Source of the DNA: an uncultured Clostridia bacterium | GTDB lineage: Bacteria > Bacillota > Clostridia > UBA1381 | Length of the DNA: 56,535 bases | Assembly (NCBI GenBank): GCA_934487205.1 | Contig: CAKSRS010000006.1 | Coordinates: forward strand, 1-56,535 | Direction: 5' to 3' | Translations under genes and position numbers: made by a program | Shown here: positions 25,343-34,920 of the stretch, in pieces | Layout: each line of letters begins with the position of its first letter | How positions within the stretch are numbered: position 1 is the stretch's first letter | The notes under the pieces: model-generated | Database searches by the model: none | Told to the model about the DNA's origin: nothing | What the model saw: only the letters and a program-made list of their open reading frames with translations

Positions 25343-26719
25343 TTATTCAATTACGCTCTCCATAAATTTAATGAAACCGTTCATTCCCTTTTCGGTAGCC
25401 TTGAAAACGCCGCAGTTTTCAAGAATTTTTGCAAACACTTCACCGATATTTTGCTTAACCTCATCAGTCAACTCACCGAACTGCGTTGTGAGACGCGGCG
25501 GAAGTACAGCAAGTCCCATTGCTTCTATGAGACCTATGCCCTCTTTTTTAATGTAATGATATTCCTTATGTGCATGGAAAATCCCGTCCGGGTGTTCCTC
25601 ATTCGTTCTGTTATTACGCAAAATCAAATCAAGCTCGAATTTCCCGTTGCGCTTTCTTGCAATAGGCGTAACCGTATTATGCAGCTGGTCGGTATATGCA
25701 AGGATTTCATTCTCCTCATCGGAATAACCGCGCCATTTGTTCAGAATTTTTTCGCCCAGTTCGGAAAGTCTTTCGCGGTCGGAACCAATCAGCCTTATCG
25801 TTGACAGCGCCCAGTCAACTATACCCGACTCTACGTCTTCATAGCCTTTAAAGGTGAATTTGTGCTTAATCGGCTGTTTTGCCATAGCAAACTCATAATT
25901 TCCGCCCTGGAAATGGTTATGCGTCAGAATAGAACCGCCGACAATCGGCAAATCGGAATTGGAACCGATAAAATAATGCGGAAATTGTTCCACAAATTGC
26001 AAAAGTCTGTCAAAAGTTGCCTTTTCAATCTTCATCGGCGTATGTTTTGAGCTGAGCGCTATGCAGTGCTCATTATAGTAAACATACGGCGAATACTGCA
26101 AATACCATCTTTCGCCCGCCAATTCAAGCGGAATAATTCTGTGATTTGTCCGCGGCGGGTGATTTGCGTTTCCGCGAACGCCGACATTCTCGGCGCAAAG
26201 CAGACATTTCGGATACCCGGTTTGCTTTACAAGTTTTGCTTTTGCAATTTCCTTCGGGTCTTTTTCCGGTTTCGACAGATTAATCGTTATATCAAGCTCG
26301 CCGTATTTTGTTTTCGTTTTCCAGATTATATTCTTTTTTATGCGTTCCGTCATGATGTAGTTGTTATCGCGCGACAGCTTATAAAAATATTCGGTCGCGT
26401 CTTTCGGCGATTTTTTGTATTTTTCAAAAAACTTCTCGTCAAGTTCCGACGGACGCGGAGTCAGATTATCCATAATCTCTGCCGCCAAAATATCGCGGTA
26501 TGTAACCGTGTTATCTTCCAGCTTGCCGTTTTCCGCCGCAAAATCCAAAAGTCCCGAAAGGATTTCATCAATATTTGCAAAATCCCTATGCTGCGTGCGT
26601 TCAAAGCTGTCGCCGCCAATCAGCGCCAACACCTTATTAACAACATAATTTTCATCAAATTCATTAATCATTCCTCTTTCGAGACCGTAATCCAAAAGTG
26701 CTGATAAATGTTCCGTCAT
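25343..26719 (-). CDS. galT: UDP-glucose--hexose-1-phosphate uridylyltransferase
   Basis: Leloir pathway enzyme exchanging galactose-1-phosphate with UDP-glucose. 458 residues, the length of the Firmicute-type GalT. Motifs include YPKCLLCAENVG, HPPRTNHRIIPLELAGERWYLQYSPYVYYNEHCI, and GGSILTHNHFQGGNYEFAM with the active-site His in the histidine-triad-like region. ATG at 26719. It lies 25 bp downstream of rho and appears to be the last gene of the long operon starting at 34883. galK and galE are not in the window. The nearby alpha-galactosidase, pgcA and pgi make a galactose role consistent. Confidence 0.93.
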   Translation of the reverse strand: MTEHLSALLDYGLERGMINEFDENYVVNKVLALIGGDSFERTQHRDFANIDEILSGLLDFAAENGKLEDNTVTYRDILAAEIMDNLTPRPSELDEKFFEKYKKSPKDATEYFYKLSRDNNYIMTERIKKNIIWKTKTKYGELDITINLSKPEKDPKEIAKAKLVKQTGYPKCLLCAENVGVRGNANHPPRTNHRIIPLELAGERWYLQYSPYVYYNEHCIALSSKHTPMKIEKATFDRLLQFVEQFPHYFIGSNSDLPIVGGSILTHNHFQGGNYEFAMAKQPIKHKFTFKGYEDVESGIVDWALSTIRLIGSDRERLSELGEKILNKWRGYSDEENEILAYTDQLHNTVTPIARKRNGKFELDLILRNNRTNEEHPDGIFHAHKEYHYIKKEGIGLIEAMGLAVLPPRLTTQFGELTDEVKQNIGEVFAKILENCGVFKATEKGMNGFIKFMESVIE

Positions 26720-26744
26720 GTTAAGACATCTCCTTTTTCCGTGG

Positions 26745-28046
26745 TTATTTTTTATAGTATTTTAATATTGTTTCAACAAATTCGTTTTCATTCTGCGTAT
26801 TTTTCATAAATTGCAAAAGTCTTGCCATTGTTTCATACGTGTTCTGCGAATTTACATTTCGCCGAATAGCCCATACCGCCTCCATCTGTGTCGGCGTGAG
26901 CAATTCCTCCTCGCGGCGCGTGCCCGATTTCAGCACATCAATCGCCGGAAAAATCCGTCTCTCCTGTAAGCCTCGGTCAAGCTTTAACTCCATATTGCCC
27001 GTACCTTTAAATTCTTCGAAAATTACATCGTCCATACGTGAACCCGTTTCCACAAGAGCCGTTGCAAGAATTGTAAGACTTCCGCCTTCTTCAATATTCC
27101 GCGCCGCGCCGAAAAATTTCTTCGGCTTAATAAGCGCATCGGGGTCAAGACCACCCGAAAGAGTTCTGCCCGTCGGCGTTACCGTCAGATTATACGCCCT
27201 CGCAAGGCGCGTTATGGAATCCATAAGAATTACAACATCTTTCTTTTGCTCCACAAGGCGCATTGCGCGCTCCAACACCATTTCCGCACATTTTGTGTGA
27301 TTTTCCGGCGTCTGATCAAATGTAGAATATACAACTTCACCGTCAATTGAGCGGCGCATATCGGTTACTTCTTCCGGGCGCTCATCAATCAGCAGCACGA
27401 TTAACTCGACATCGGGATAATTTTTTGCAATAGACTGTGCTATCTGCTTGATCAGCGTTGTTTTGCCCGCTTTCGGCGGGGCGACAATCATTCCGCGCTG
27501 ACCTTTTCCTATCGGCGCGATTAAATCCACAAGCCTGGACGCATATTTTTCTTTTTCGCCTGTTTCCAAAACCAGCTTTTCCTTTGGATAAATCGGCGTA
27601 AGACGTTCAAAACTCTTGCGTTTCAGCGCCACATCAATCGAATCGCCGTTTATCTGCTTTACGAACAGCAGCGGCGAATACCTGTCCTCGTCTTGCGAAG
27701 GACGCGCGTCACCCATAATTTCATCACCAGTTTTTAAATTAAACCGCCGTATTTGCGTCGGCGAAACATATATATCGTCCTCGCTCGGTTTAAAATTTTC
27801 TACACGCAAAAAACCAAACCCGTCCGCCATAACGTCCAAAACACCGCGCACTTCCACCGCGTCGGCGGGGCGGTATCTTTTTTTCGGCTGTTCCTTCGGC
27901 TTTTGGGCGATTTCCTCTCTTTTTTTCAGAATTGCCTCGATAAGCTCGTCCTTTTTCATTGCGGAAATTTTAGGAATTTCCAGTCCGAGTGCAAGCTGTT
28001 TTAATTCTTCCTTAGTCTTTCTTTGTAATTCTGTATTCTCCTGCAA
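26745..28046 (-). CDS. rho: Transcription termination factor Rho
   Basis: Hexameric RNA-dependent ATPase that terminates transcripts. 433 residues: N-terminal Rho-N helices (TKEELKQLALGLEIPKISAMKKDELIEAIL), the cold-shock RNA-binding domain (GVLDVMADGFGFLR...DDIYVSPTQIRRFNLKTGD), Walker A PPKAGKTTLIKQ, LLIDERPEEVTDM, and the Q/R loops (GGLDPDALIKPKKFFGAARNIEEGGSLT). The start is TTG at 28046, placed by GAGGTG six bases upstream. It follows cvpA by 15 bp and precedes galT by 25 bp, so rho sits inside a long operon here rather than next to rpmE. Confidence 0.97.
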   Translation of the reverse strand: MQENTELQRKTKEELKQLALGLEIPKISAMKKDELIEAILKKREEIAQKPKEQPKKRYRPADAVEVRGVLDVMADGFGFLRVENFKPSEDDIYVSPTQIRRFNLKTGDEIMGDARPSQDEDRYSPLLFVKQINGDSIDVALKRKSFERLTPIYPKEKLVLETGEKEKYASRLVDLIAPIGKGQRGMIVAPPKAGKTTLIKQIAQSIAKNYPDVELIVLLIDERPEEVTDMRRSIDGEVVYSTFDQTPENHTKCAEMVLERAMRLVEQKKDVVILMDSITRLARAYNLTVTPTGRTLSGGLDPDALIKPKKFFGAARNIEEGGSLTILATALVETGSRMDDVIFEEFKGTGNMELKLDRGLQERRIFPAIDVLKSGTRREEELLTPTQMEAVWAIRRNVNSQNTYETMARLLQFMKNTQNENEFVETILKYYKK

Positions 28047-28061
28047 TCACTACACCTCTTT

Positions 28062-28754
28062 CTACACAAACAATGAAAACAGTATATTGTTTTCGTAAAA
28101 ATATTTCAAAATATAAGTGGAATCTATCGTTTCCTGAACCGCCGCAAGCTTATCAACCGGCGTTAAGAGCGCAATCGCACCGCATATTATATAAATCAAA
28201 ATCAGCGCATTAAACACACCGATACATGCCCCCAGCGTTTTATTCACGCCGCGAAGTCCCGGAAGTTCAAAGAGACTTTCAAGCAGTTTCAAAATCAGAA
28301 AAACAAAAATCCGTACGAGAATAAAAAGCAAAATCAACGCAATAACCTTTAATATCGTGAGCGTCATCGCGTCCGTTATGACTTCAAGCACATTATTTTT
28401 CACTTCCGACATACTTTGCAGACTTTTTTCAATCCCCGATGACATAAACGTCGGCAAACCGAGCTTTTCGCAGATTTCAATTGACGCCTCGGTGTCGGAA
28501 GTATCGGTATCTTCCTCCAACCCTTCCTTTTCATAGGTTTTTGTGATGTTTTTGGAAACTATCGTTTTAACGTTGTCGCCAAGCGGCGAACTTTGCAGAT
28601 ATGTAAGAATAATCGGCTGCATGGAAAGCATCAAAACTGCCGTTAAGACCAAAGCCAGAATATTTTTTGACGCCTTTATAAACCCTTTTTTTGCCGATAT
28701 GCTTATGCACACGATTGCCGCAGCGCACAGTATCGCATCCGGAATAAAATTCAT
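28062..28754 (-). CDS. CvpA family membrane protein
   Basis: 230 residues with four hydrophobic segments (near residues 3-20, 28-50, about 128-150 and 180-202) and the CvpA-type C-terminal stretch LPGLRGVNKTLGACIGVFNALILIYIICG. CvpA proteins are linked to membrane processes such as colicin V production and envelope stress in other bacteria; the activity is unknown. A long acidic loop (about residues 70-125) is predicted between helices 2 and 3. ATG at 28754 has GGAGGG. It lies between the DUF5711-like gene and rho with gaps of 15-18 bp. Confidence 0.8.
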   Translation of the reverse strand: MNFIPDAILCAAAIVCISISAKKGFIKASKNILALVLTAVLMLSMQPIILTYLQSSPLGDNVKTIVSKNITKTYEKEGLEEDTDTSDTEASIEICEKLGLPTFMSSGIEKSLQSMSEVKNNVLEVITDAMTLTILKVIALILLFILVRIFVFLILKLLESLFELPGLRGVNKTLGACIGVFNALILIYIICGAIALLTPVDKLAAVQETIDSTYILKYFYENNILFSLFV

Positions 28755-28772
28755 TATAATCCCTCCGTTTTT

Positions 28773-30158
28773 TTATTGCTGTTCGGTATTCGGAGCCGGC
28801 GTTTCCGTCGGTACATCTTCCCGCTTTACAACGTCCTGTTTGGCCGTCTTTTTGATTTGTATACTCGAACTGTAAACACAAAGCGCTTGTTTTGAATTTA
28901 TAATATGAACCTGTTTAATATTGGAATCGCAGTCCGCCTTAGATTTTCTCTTGCCCTTAAAATCGGTTAAAATTACCTCTCGTCCGTTATTATATGCGAT
29001 GGTGTCCGATTTAATGTCAATCGTTTCCGGCATACTTTCCGTCTTTATCGGCGGATAAACTTTTCCGCCTGGGCTGACAGCCGAAAGCTCACCCGTACTC
29101 TCCGACTCAAGCAAAAGGAGCATGTTTCCCGCAGTATCAATGGTAAATTTATTCAACTTTTTACCGTCAAACCCGTATTCCCACTGCACTTTTCCCTTCG
29201 AGGATATTCCCATATATTTACTTTCGGAAAGAGCCGTCAGCTTTTCGCCGGAATAATCAAGATTGAACACCAACGTATTTTTAAACGTTTCGGTTTTGTA
29301 TCTTGTGTTACCCTTAACGTCCATACAACTTATAAATGTATCCGCACCGGTATCGGTATCAAGCATCGCTAATGCAACCTGCCTGCCGCCCGAAATTGCC
29401 GCGCTCAGAACGTCATACGAACCCGAATCCCATGCAAATATCTTCTTTCCGCCTTTATTATACACCGCAACCTGCGCCTTGTATGACTCCTTGTTTGTCA
29501 CAACCACAACATCGCCGTTTTCTGAAAGCGATGCCGTAATTATATCGCCTTCAGTTTTTGTACCGAATACAAGTTTTTTTCCTTTATACAAATTTATCTT
29601 TTTCGCGCCCGATTCGCACACAAGAAGATACTCGCCCTTTGCCTTTACTATCGGCGACTGCATTTGTATCCCCTGTGACCACAAAAGTTTTCCCCCGGGT
29701 GAATATGCCTGATATGATGTCTCATTCACGCATATGATGCTGTCCTTATAATTGATATATTTAGTATTTTCAGCCGCCGTGAATGCTATCGGCAAAAAGT
29801 CACCGCTTGCCGCTTTTTTCGGTGCCTGGGTTGTCAGCGATGCGGTTCCGTGTGCCTCCTCCGGTTCTTCTTCATATGCTGGATAACCGAGAGCCTCCTC
29901 CTGCGACATCTGTTCCGCTGCCGGAATCATTGTCGGTTTCGGTGTCGGCTCGGACATATCATCAAGATACAGCTGTGTTTCAATCGGAAGTTCAATATTT
30001 AAAATATTGCATATCGCATTAATGTTTCGTTTAAAGTTATTTTTATAAGTATGCACAAACCCCGGACTGTCTCCCGATTGTATAAGCGCAAACAGCGTGA
30101 CGGCGCAAAGGCACAGTATTACAACAAAAAGCTTTAATATATTATTTCTTTTGTTCAT
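28773..30158 (-). CDS. DUF5711-like membrane-anchored beta-propeller protein
   Basis: 461 residues from ATG 30158. A single hydrophobic segment (about residues 9-27) anchors the protein. A low-complexity Pro/Glu/Thr-rich linker follows (about 70-120), and then WD/PQQ-like repeats such as NYKDSIICVNETSYQAYSPGGKLLW and DYSGEKLTALSESKYMGISSKGKVQWEY, ending in a Pro/Thr tail. This is the pattern of the DUF5711 family in Clostridia; no enzymatic role is known. The start codon overlaps the truA stop (TAATG) and has GGAGGTG upstream, so translation is coupled to truA. cvpA follows by 18 bp, suggesting an envelope-associated pair. Confidence 0.72.
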   Translation of the reverse strand: MNKRNNILKLFVVILCLCAVTLFALIQSGDSPGFVHTYKNNFKRNINAICNILNIELPIETQLYLDDMSEPTPKPTMIPAAEQMSQEEALGYPAYEEEPEEAHGTASLTTQAPKKAASGDFLPIAFTAAENTKYINYKDSIICVNETSYQAYSPGGKLLWSQGIQMQSPIVKAKGEYLLVCESGAKKINLYKGKKLVFGTKTEGDIITASLSENGDVVVVTNKESYKAQVAVYNKGGKKIFAWDSGSYDVLSAAISGGRQVALAMLDTDTGADTFISCMDVKGNTRYKTETFKNTLVFNLDYSGEKLTALSESKYMGISSKGKVQWEYGFDGKKLNKFTIDTAGNMLLLLESESTGELSAVSPGGKVYPPIKTESMPETIDIKSDTIAYNNGREVILTDFKGKRKSKADCDSNIKQVHIINSKQALCVYSSSIQIKKTAKQDVVKREDVPTETPAPNTEQQ

Positions 30159-30892
30159 TAGTAATACACCTCCGATAAAAATAACCCTTGCGGCGGGGCA
30201 GTAATTCCCGCTCTTTTTCTGTCGCATGATGCAATGATATCCGGCATGTCGTCCGCATTGATTTTTCCGCAGCCGACAAATGCAAGCGTTCCGGCAATAA
30301 TTCTTACCATATTATACAGAAACCCGTTGCCGCATACCGTTATTTTTACTAAATCGCCGACTTTTTCAACATCAAGCGAATATATCGTCCGGACAGTAGT
30401 TTTAACCGTGAATCCGCTTGCCGCAAAACCGATAAAATCATGCTCGCCCAAAAACGCGTGCGACGCCCGTTTCATAGCGTCAATATCAAGCTTATACGGA
30501 AAATGCCATGCATAATTTACTTTAAAAGCATCGGGGAAACGCGAATTTTGTATATAATACGTATACCGCTTGCCCTTGGCGCAAAACCGCGCGTTAAAAT
30601 CCGGCTGCGCATCTTCCGCGGCAAGGCACACAATATCCGCCGGCAGATATGTATTCACTGCAAGCGGGAATTTGTCGCACGGAATTTTTGTTTCCGACTT
30701 AAAATTCGCCGTAAACATTTCCGCATGCACGCCCGTATCGGTTCGGCTGCAGCCCGTAAGCTGCGGCTTTGCGCCGATAATTTTTGCAATTGCATTTTCC
30801 AGTGTTTCCTGAACCGTTACGGCATTTTTTTGAGTCTGCCAACCGTGATAAGCCGTACCGTCATATTGTATTGTCAGCTTAATATTGCGCAT
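30158..30892 (-). CDS. truA: tRNA pseudouridine synthase A
   Basis: Makes pseudouridine at positions 38-40 in the tRNA anticodon stem. 244 residues. Motifs are YDGTAYHGWQTQ, the catalytic Asp in CSRTDTGVHAEMF, the FNARFCAKGKRYTYYI region and FLYNMVRIIAGTL near the C-terminus. ATG at 30892 is eight bases after AGAGGA and is preferred to a TTG two codons upstream. It follows ecfT by 12 bp, the conserved Firmicute order ecfA1-ecfA2-ecfT-truA. Confidence 0.95.
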   Translation of the reverse strand: MRNIKLTIQYDGTAYHGWQTQKNAVTVQETLENAIAKIIGAKPQLTGCSRTDTGVHAEMFTANFKSETKIPCDKFPLAVNTYLPADIVCLAAEDAQPDFNARFCAKGKRYTYYIQNSRFPDAFKVNYAWHFPYKLDIDAMKRASHAFLGEHDFIGFAASGFTVKTTVRTIYSLDVEKVGDLVKITVCGNGFLYNMVRIIAGTLAFVGCGKINADDMPDIIASCDRKRAGITAPPQGLFLSEVYY

Positions 30893-30904
30893 TGCCAATG
30901 TCCT

Positions 30905-31717
30905 CTAAAACAAATTCTGAATTAAAACCGCCGCTGCCGCAACCGCCAGCATAAACGCCGACGCAACGGCATCGCGGTATGTCATCTTCATAACCTTCAT
31001 ACGTGTGCGGTGTTTGCCGCCCTGATAGCACCGCGAATCCATCGCCACCGCAAGCTCGTCCGCACGGCGGAATGCGCTTATAAACAGTGGTACAAGGAGC
31101 GGAATCATCGCTTTTGCACGGCGGAAAATATTTCCACTTTCAAAATCCGCGCCCCTCGCCATCTGCGCTTTCATTATTTTTTCCGTTTCTTCCGACAGCG
31201 TGGGAATAAATCTTATCGCAATCGTCATCATCATCGCAATTTCGTGCGACGGAACTTTTATAATCTCGAACGGTTTCAATAACTTTTCGATACCGTCGGT
31301 AAGCATAAGCGGTGTGGTTGTAAGCGTCAGCACCGACGTTCCCGCCACAAGAAAAACAAGCCGCAATATCATCATTACCGCGGTTTTTAAACCTTCCTCC
31401 GTGATGCGCATCCTGCTCCAAAACGGGCATGTCCATAAAACTGTTTCGCCGCCCGTCATAAAAAGGTTTATTACAGCAGTAAACACCAATATGAAAAGCA
31501 TCGGCCGCAGCCCGCGCAGTACAAATTTTATAGGCACTCCCGAAAGGAATATCAAAAATACGGTAAACGCCGCAAACAGAATATACGCGGCGGGCGACGT
31601 TATGATAAACAATACAAAAATATAAAACAGAGTCAGCAAAATCTTTATGCGCGCGTCCATTTTATGAATAAACGAATCACCCTCCACATACTGACCGATT
31701 GTAATATTCTTAAACAT
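30905..31717 (-). CDS. ecfT: Energy-coupling factor transporter transmembrane protein EcfT
   Basis: Scaffold subunit that links the two ATPases to substrate-binding S components in group II ECF vitamin transporters. 270 residues with about five or six membrane segments. The coupling helices show the expected motifs, QMARGADFESG and a second one altered to MDSRCYQGGKHRTRM. ATG at 31717 overlaps ecfA2 by 8 bp, and truA follows. Confidence 0.95.
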   Translation of the reverse strand: MFKNITIGQYVEGDSFIHKMDARIKILLTLFYIFVLFIITSPAAYILFAAFTVFLIFLSGVPIKFVLRGLRPMLFILVFTAVINLFMTGGETVLWTCPFWSRMRITEEGLKTAVMMILRLVFLVAGTSVLTLTTTPLMLTDGIEKLLKPFEIIKVPSHEIAMMMTIAIRFIPTLSEETEKIMKAQMARGADFESGNIFRRAKAMIPLLVPLFISAFRRADELAVAMDSRCYQGGKHRTRMKVMKMTYRDAVASAFMLAVAAAAVLIQNLF

Positions 31718-32570
31718 TTTCTGCCTCCTTTATCAGCCTTCCGAAAAGCTCCGAGGCATATTTTACCGTATATATATCGGGCGCAATATCAATTCCGTCC
31801 GCAATAAGACGCTGTGCAAGCTCGGTTATCTGCGGTACGTCAAGTCCCATCGTTTTAAGTTCCGCACTTCTTTCAAAAACTTCCGCAACGCTCCCATGCA
31901 TGGCAAGTCTGCCGTGATTCATCACGATAACGCTCTCGGCAATTTTTGCAACGTCCTCCATTGAATGTGACACAAGCAAAATCGTCATTTCTTTATTTTC
32001 TTTATGCAGTTGTACCAGCTGCCCCAAAATTTCATCTCTGCCCCGCGGGTCAAGCCCCGCTGTGGGTTCGTCTAAAATCAGCACGCGCGGCTGCATGGAC
32101 AGTACCCCCGCAATCGCAACGCGGCGTTTTTGCCCGCCCGAAAGCTCAAACGGCGATTTTTCCATAAGCTCCTCCGATAGTCCGACAAAGCGAGCCGCCT
32201 CATATACGCGCTGTTTTATTTCGTCCTCCGACAAACCCATATTGTGCGGGCCGAAGGCGATATCTTTAAATACCGTTTCCTCAAAAAGCTGATGCTCTGG
32301 ATACTGGAACACAAGACCCACATTTTTCCGCACCTCGCGCAAATCACATTTGGGGTCGGTAATATCAACACCGTCAATTTCAATTTTCCCCGACGCAGGA
32401 CGCGTCAATGCGTTAAGATGTTGTATCAGGGTTGATTTCCCCGAGCCTGTATGCCCGATAATTGCAGTAAAACTGCCCGTCGGCACCTCAAAACTCACAT
32501 CATCGAGAGCCTTTTTTTCATATGGCATTCCCGGCTGATATATATATGTTAAATTCGAAACCTTAATCAT
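31710..32570 (-). CDS. ecfA2: Energy-coupling factor transporter ATPase EcfA2
   Basis: 286-residue ABC ATPase. Walker A GHTGSGKSTL, Q-loop LVFQYPEHQLFEETV, signature LSGGQKRRVAIAG, Walker B VLILDEPTAGLDP, and the H-loop LLVSHSM. The EHQLFEET segment after the Q-loop and the short C-terminal domain are typical of EcfA2. It overlaps both neighbours by 8 bp (ecfA1 and ecfT). It forms a heterodimer with EcfA1. Confidence 0.95.
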   Translation of the reverse strand: MIKVSNLTYIYQPGMPYEKKALDDVSFEVPTGSFTAIIGHTGSGKSTLIQHLNALTRPASGKIEIDGVDITDPKCDLREVRKNVGLVFQYPEHQLFEETVFKDIAFGPHNMGLSEDEIKQRVYEAARFVGLSEELMEKSPFELSGGQKRRVAIAGVLSMQPRVLILDEPTAGLDPRGRDEILGQLVQLHKENKEMTILLVSHSMEDVAKIAESVIVMNHGRLAMHGSVAEVFERSAELKTMGLDVPQITELAQRLIADGIDIAPDIYTVKYASELFGRLIKEAENV

Positions 32571-33405
32571 TTTCCAATTCCTTCAGTTTATCGTACAGTA
32601 CTTTTTCACATTCTTCCACCGTTATGATGTCCTCCGGCATATCTATTCCCATTTGTCGCAGTAAAAACGCAAGCTCTGTAACCTGCGGCACATCAAGACC
32701 GATTTTTTTAATTTTTTCCACCTGTGAAAATACTTTTTTCGGAACATCGTCGACTATTATTTCGCCGCGCTCCATGACTATAACCCTGTCTGCCATTGCC
32801 GCCTCGTCCATGTAATGTGTTATAAGCACAACCGTTATTCCCCTTTCGCGGTTCAGCGTTTTTATGGTTTTCATAACCTCTTTTCTGCCCTTCGGGTCAA
32901 GCATGGCCGTCGGTTCATCCAGAATTATACATTCCGGCTCCATCGCCAGCACCGCGGCAATCGCCACGCGCTGCTTTTGTCCGCCCGAGAGATGCGAGGG
33001 TGAACTTTTCGCATATTCCGACATATTGACAACTTCCAGGCACTTATCAACTCTTTTTCGAATTTCCGACGGCTCTACACCGAGATTTTCCGGCGCAAAC
33101 GCGACTTCGTCCTCAATAACCGCAGCAACCATCTGATTATCCGGATTTTGAAAAACCATTCCCGCGGTTTTGCGGACATCAAAGACATGTTCCTCGTCCC
33201 TTGTGTCCATTCCGTCAATATAAACGGCGCCGCCACTCGGCAGAAGAATACCGTTAAAATGTTTGGCAAGCGTGGATTTGCCCGACCCGTTATGACCGAG
33301 TACGGCAACAAAACTGCCTTTATAAATATGCAGATTTAAGTCCTTTATTATATATTTTTCCGTTTCCTCATCATAAGAAAAAGACAAATTTTCAACATCA
33401 ATCAT
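32563..33405 (-). CDS. ecfA1: Energy-coupling factor transporter ATPase EcfA1
   Basis: 280 residues from ATG 33405. Walker A GHNGSGKSTLAKHFNG, Q-loop MVFQNPDNQMVAAVIEDE (the EcfA1-specific NPDNQ segment), LSGGQKQRVAIAA, Walker B CIILDEPTAMLDP and H-loop LITHYMDEA. The ATG has AGGAA upstream and lies two bases after the preceding methyltransferase stop. An in-frame start 12 codons earlier would overlap that gene and lacks a better ribosome site. Confidence 0.95.
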   Translation of the reverse strand: MIDVENLSFSYDEETEKYIIKDLNLHIYKGSFVAVLGHNGSGKSTLAKHFNGILLPSGGAVYIDGMDTRDEEHVFDVRKTAGMVFQNPDNQMVAAVIEDEVAFAPENLGVEPSEIRKRVDKCLEVVNMSEYAKSSPSHLSGGQKQRVAIAAVLAMEPECIILDEPTAMLDPKGRKEVMKTIKTLNRERGITVVLITHYMDEAAMADRVIVMERGEIIVDDVPKKVFSQVEKIKKIGLDVPQVTELAFLLRQMGIDMPEDIITVEECEKVLYDKLKELEND

Positions 33406-33407
33406 AA

Positions 33408-34277
33408 TTAATTCCTGTTCCAACGGCAGCTTATTCCGCACGGTAAAATCATCTGCTTGTCCTGCATCATAAGTCCGATTTCATCGCAGCTGACTGTGCC
33501 GCCGTATTTTTTTTGCATGGTGAGAGTAAGAACATTACTCATAATGGTCTGCGAAAGACCTGTTGTATATGAATTTATAAGAAAAAAACACGGTTCGTCC
33601 GATAAAATATTCATGCATGATTCAATAAGCGGATATAATTCGTCCTCAATTTTCCACAATTCGCCCGACGGTCCTCTGCCATAGGACGGCGGATCCATGA
33701 TAACCGCATCATATTTTTTTCCGCGGCGCGCCTCTCTTGCGACGAATTTTTTTACGTCATCTACAATATACCGCACGGGCTTATCCGCAAGCCCCGATGA
33801 CGCCATGTTTTCTTTTGCACGAGTTACCATTCCCTTCGACGCGTCGACATGGCACACTTCTGCACCCGCCGCGGTTGCGGCAACAGTCGCGCCGCCTGTA
33901 TATGCAAACAAATTAAGAACTTTTATTGTTCTGTTTTCTTTTTTTATCAACGCGGTGAACCAATCCCAGTTGACTGCCTGTTCCGGAAAAAGCCCGGTAT
34001 GCTTAAATCCCATCGGATTTACGTTAAACGTCAGATTTTTGTAGCGCACCATCCAATGCGGCGGCATTTTTTTATTAAAATATTCCCAGTGTCCTCCGCC
34101 TGATGTGCTCCTGTGGTAAGTAGCGTCGGTTTTATTCCATAACGCGGTTTTGCTCTTTTCCGTCCATATCGCCTGCGGGTCGGGACGGCGCAGCAGAATA
34201 TTTCCCCAATATTCCAGCTTTTCACCGCCCGCGGCGTCAATTAATCTGTAATCTTTCCAGTCTTTTGTATACCACAT
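33408..34277 (-). CDS. Class I SAM-dependent methyltransferase (RlmI/RlmK-like rRNA methyltransferase)
   Basis: 289 residues. SAM motif I LNLFAYTGGATVAAT, acidic motif CHVDASKGMV, and catalytic-type MDPPSYGRGPSGELW followed by an INSYTTGLS loop. This matches the COG1092/RlmI-RlmK group of m5C/m7G 23S rRNA methyltransferases but without an N-terminal PUA domain, so the target base is uncertain. It lies between the ECF S component gene and ecfA1 (3-bp and 2-bp gaps), which is unusual for an RNA-modification gene unless read as part of a housekeeping operon with truA. Confidence 0.8.
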   Translation of the reverse strand: MWYTKDWKDYRLIDAAGGEKLEYWGNILLRRPDPQAIWTEKSKTALWNKTDATYHRSTSGGGHWEYFNKKMPPHWMVRYKNLTFNVNPMGFKHTGLFPEQAVNWDWFTALIKKENRTIKVLNLFAYTGGATVAATAAGAEVCHVDASKGMVTRAKENMASSGLADKPVRYIVDDVKKFVAREARRGKKYDAVIMDPPSYGRGPSGELWKIEDELYPLIESCMNILSDEPCFFLINSYTTGLSQTIMSNVLTLTMQKKYGGTVSCDEIGLMMQDKQMILPCGISCRWNRN

Positions 34278-34280
34278 ATT

Positions 34281-34883
34281 TTACTTACCTCTGCGGCGCA
34301 TTATTTCAACGCATGCGCGCGAAACCGCTGTTATCAGAATTGTGCAGACAATCATTTCTATAAGCGAATTTGTCGTTACAAGAACGCTTATCACCTTCCA
34401 TGCACTGTCGCCGAGCGTGGTTTTGATATATTCCGTATTTCCGAACAGCAGAATAAGTCCGCCGACAAAAAACACCGTATTTGTGACGGTTCCCAAAAGT
34501 CCGGAAAGCGCATATGAAACCGCCGGGTGTGTATTGGTTTTGTCAAGCGCTTTGTAAAGCAAACCGCTGAAAACGCCGATCAATATGCGCGGAATAATGC
34601 AGACAACCGCGGTGTAAAACGGATTTATGCTGAAAAGGGCAACACCAAACTGATCAACACCCAAACACTGGAAAAAGCTTGTAAGACCAAAAATTCCGCC
34701 CAAAACCGCACCGCCGGCAGGTCCTATCAAAATTGCACCGATTACAACCGGCACTGTAAGAAATGTTATTGACAGCGGTCCTATTTTTAAATATCCGAGG
34801 GGAGTAAGCGCCATAAGCACTATGAGTGCACCCAAAAGGGCAATCTGTGTCAGTTTTAAAGTAGCGTTATTTTTATTCGTCAT
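34281..34883 (-). CDS. ECF transporter S component
   Basis: 200-residue membrane protein with six hydrophobic segments and the S-component pattern GPLSITFLTVPVVIGAILIGPAGGAVLGGIFGLTSFFQC. The first helix (ALLGALIVLMAL) carries the AxxxA-like surface that docks on EcfT. The family includes pantothenate (PanT) and riboflavin (RibU) binders; the vitamin cannot be fixed here, and no riboswitch is seen in the short 5' leader. ATG at 34883 after GGAG. It is first in the ten-gene run ending in galT, so it is transcribed with its own energising module. Confidence 0.83.
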   Translation of the reverse strand: MTNKNNATLKLTQIALLGALIVLMALTPLGYLKIGPLSITFLTVPVVIGAILIGPAGGAVLGGIFGLTSFFQCLGVDQFGVALFSINPFYTAVVCIIPRILIGVFSGLLYKALDKTNTHPAVSYALSGLLGTVTNTVFFVGGLILLFGNTEYIKTTLGDSAWKVISVLVTTNSLIEMIVCTILITAVSRACVEIMRRRGK

Positions 34884-34920
34884 TTCCTCATCTCCAATAT
34901 ATCAAATTAACATTCAATAT

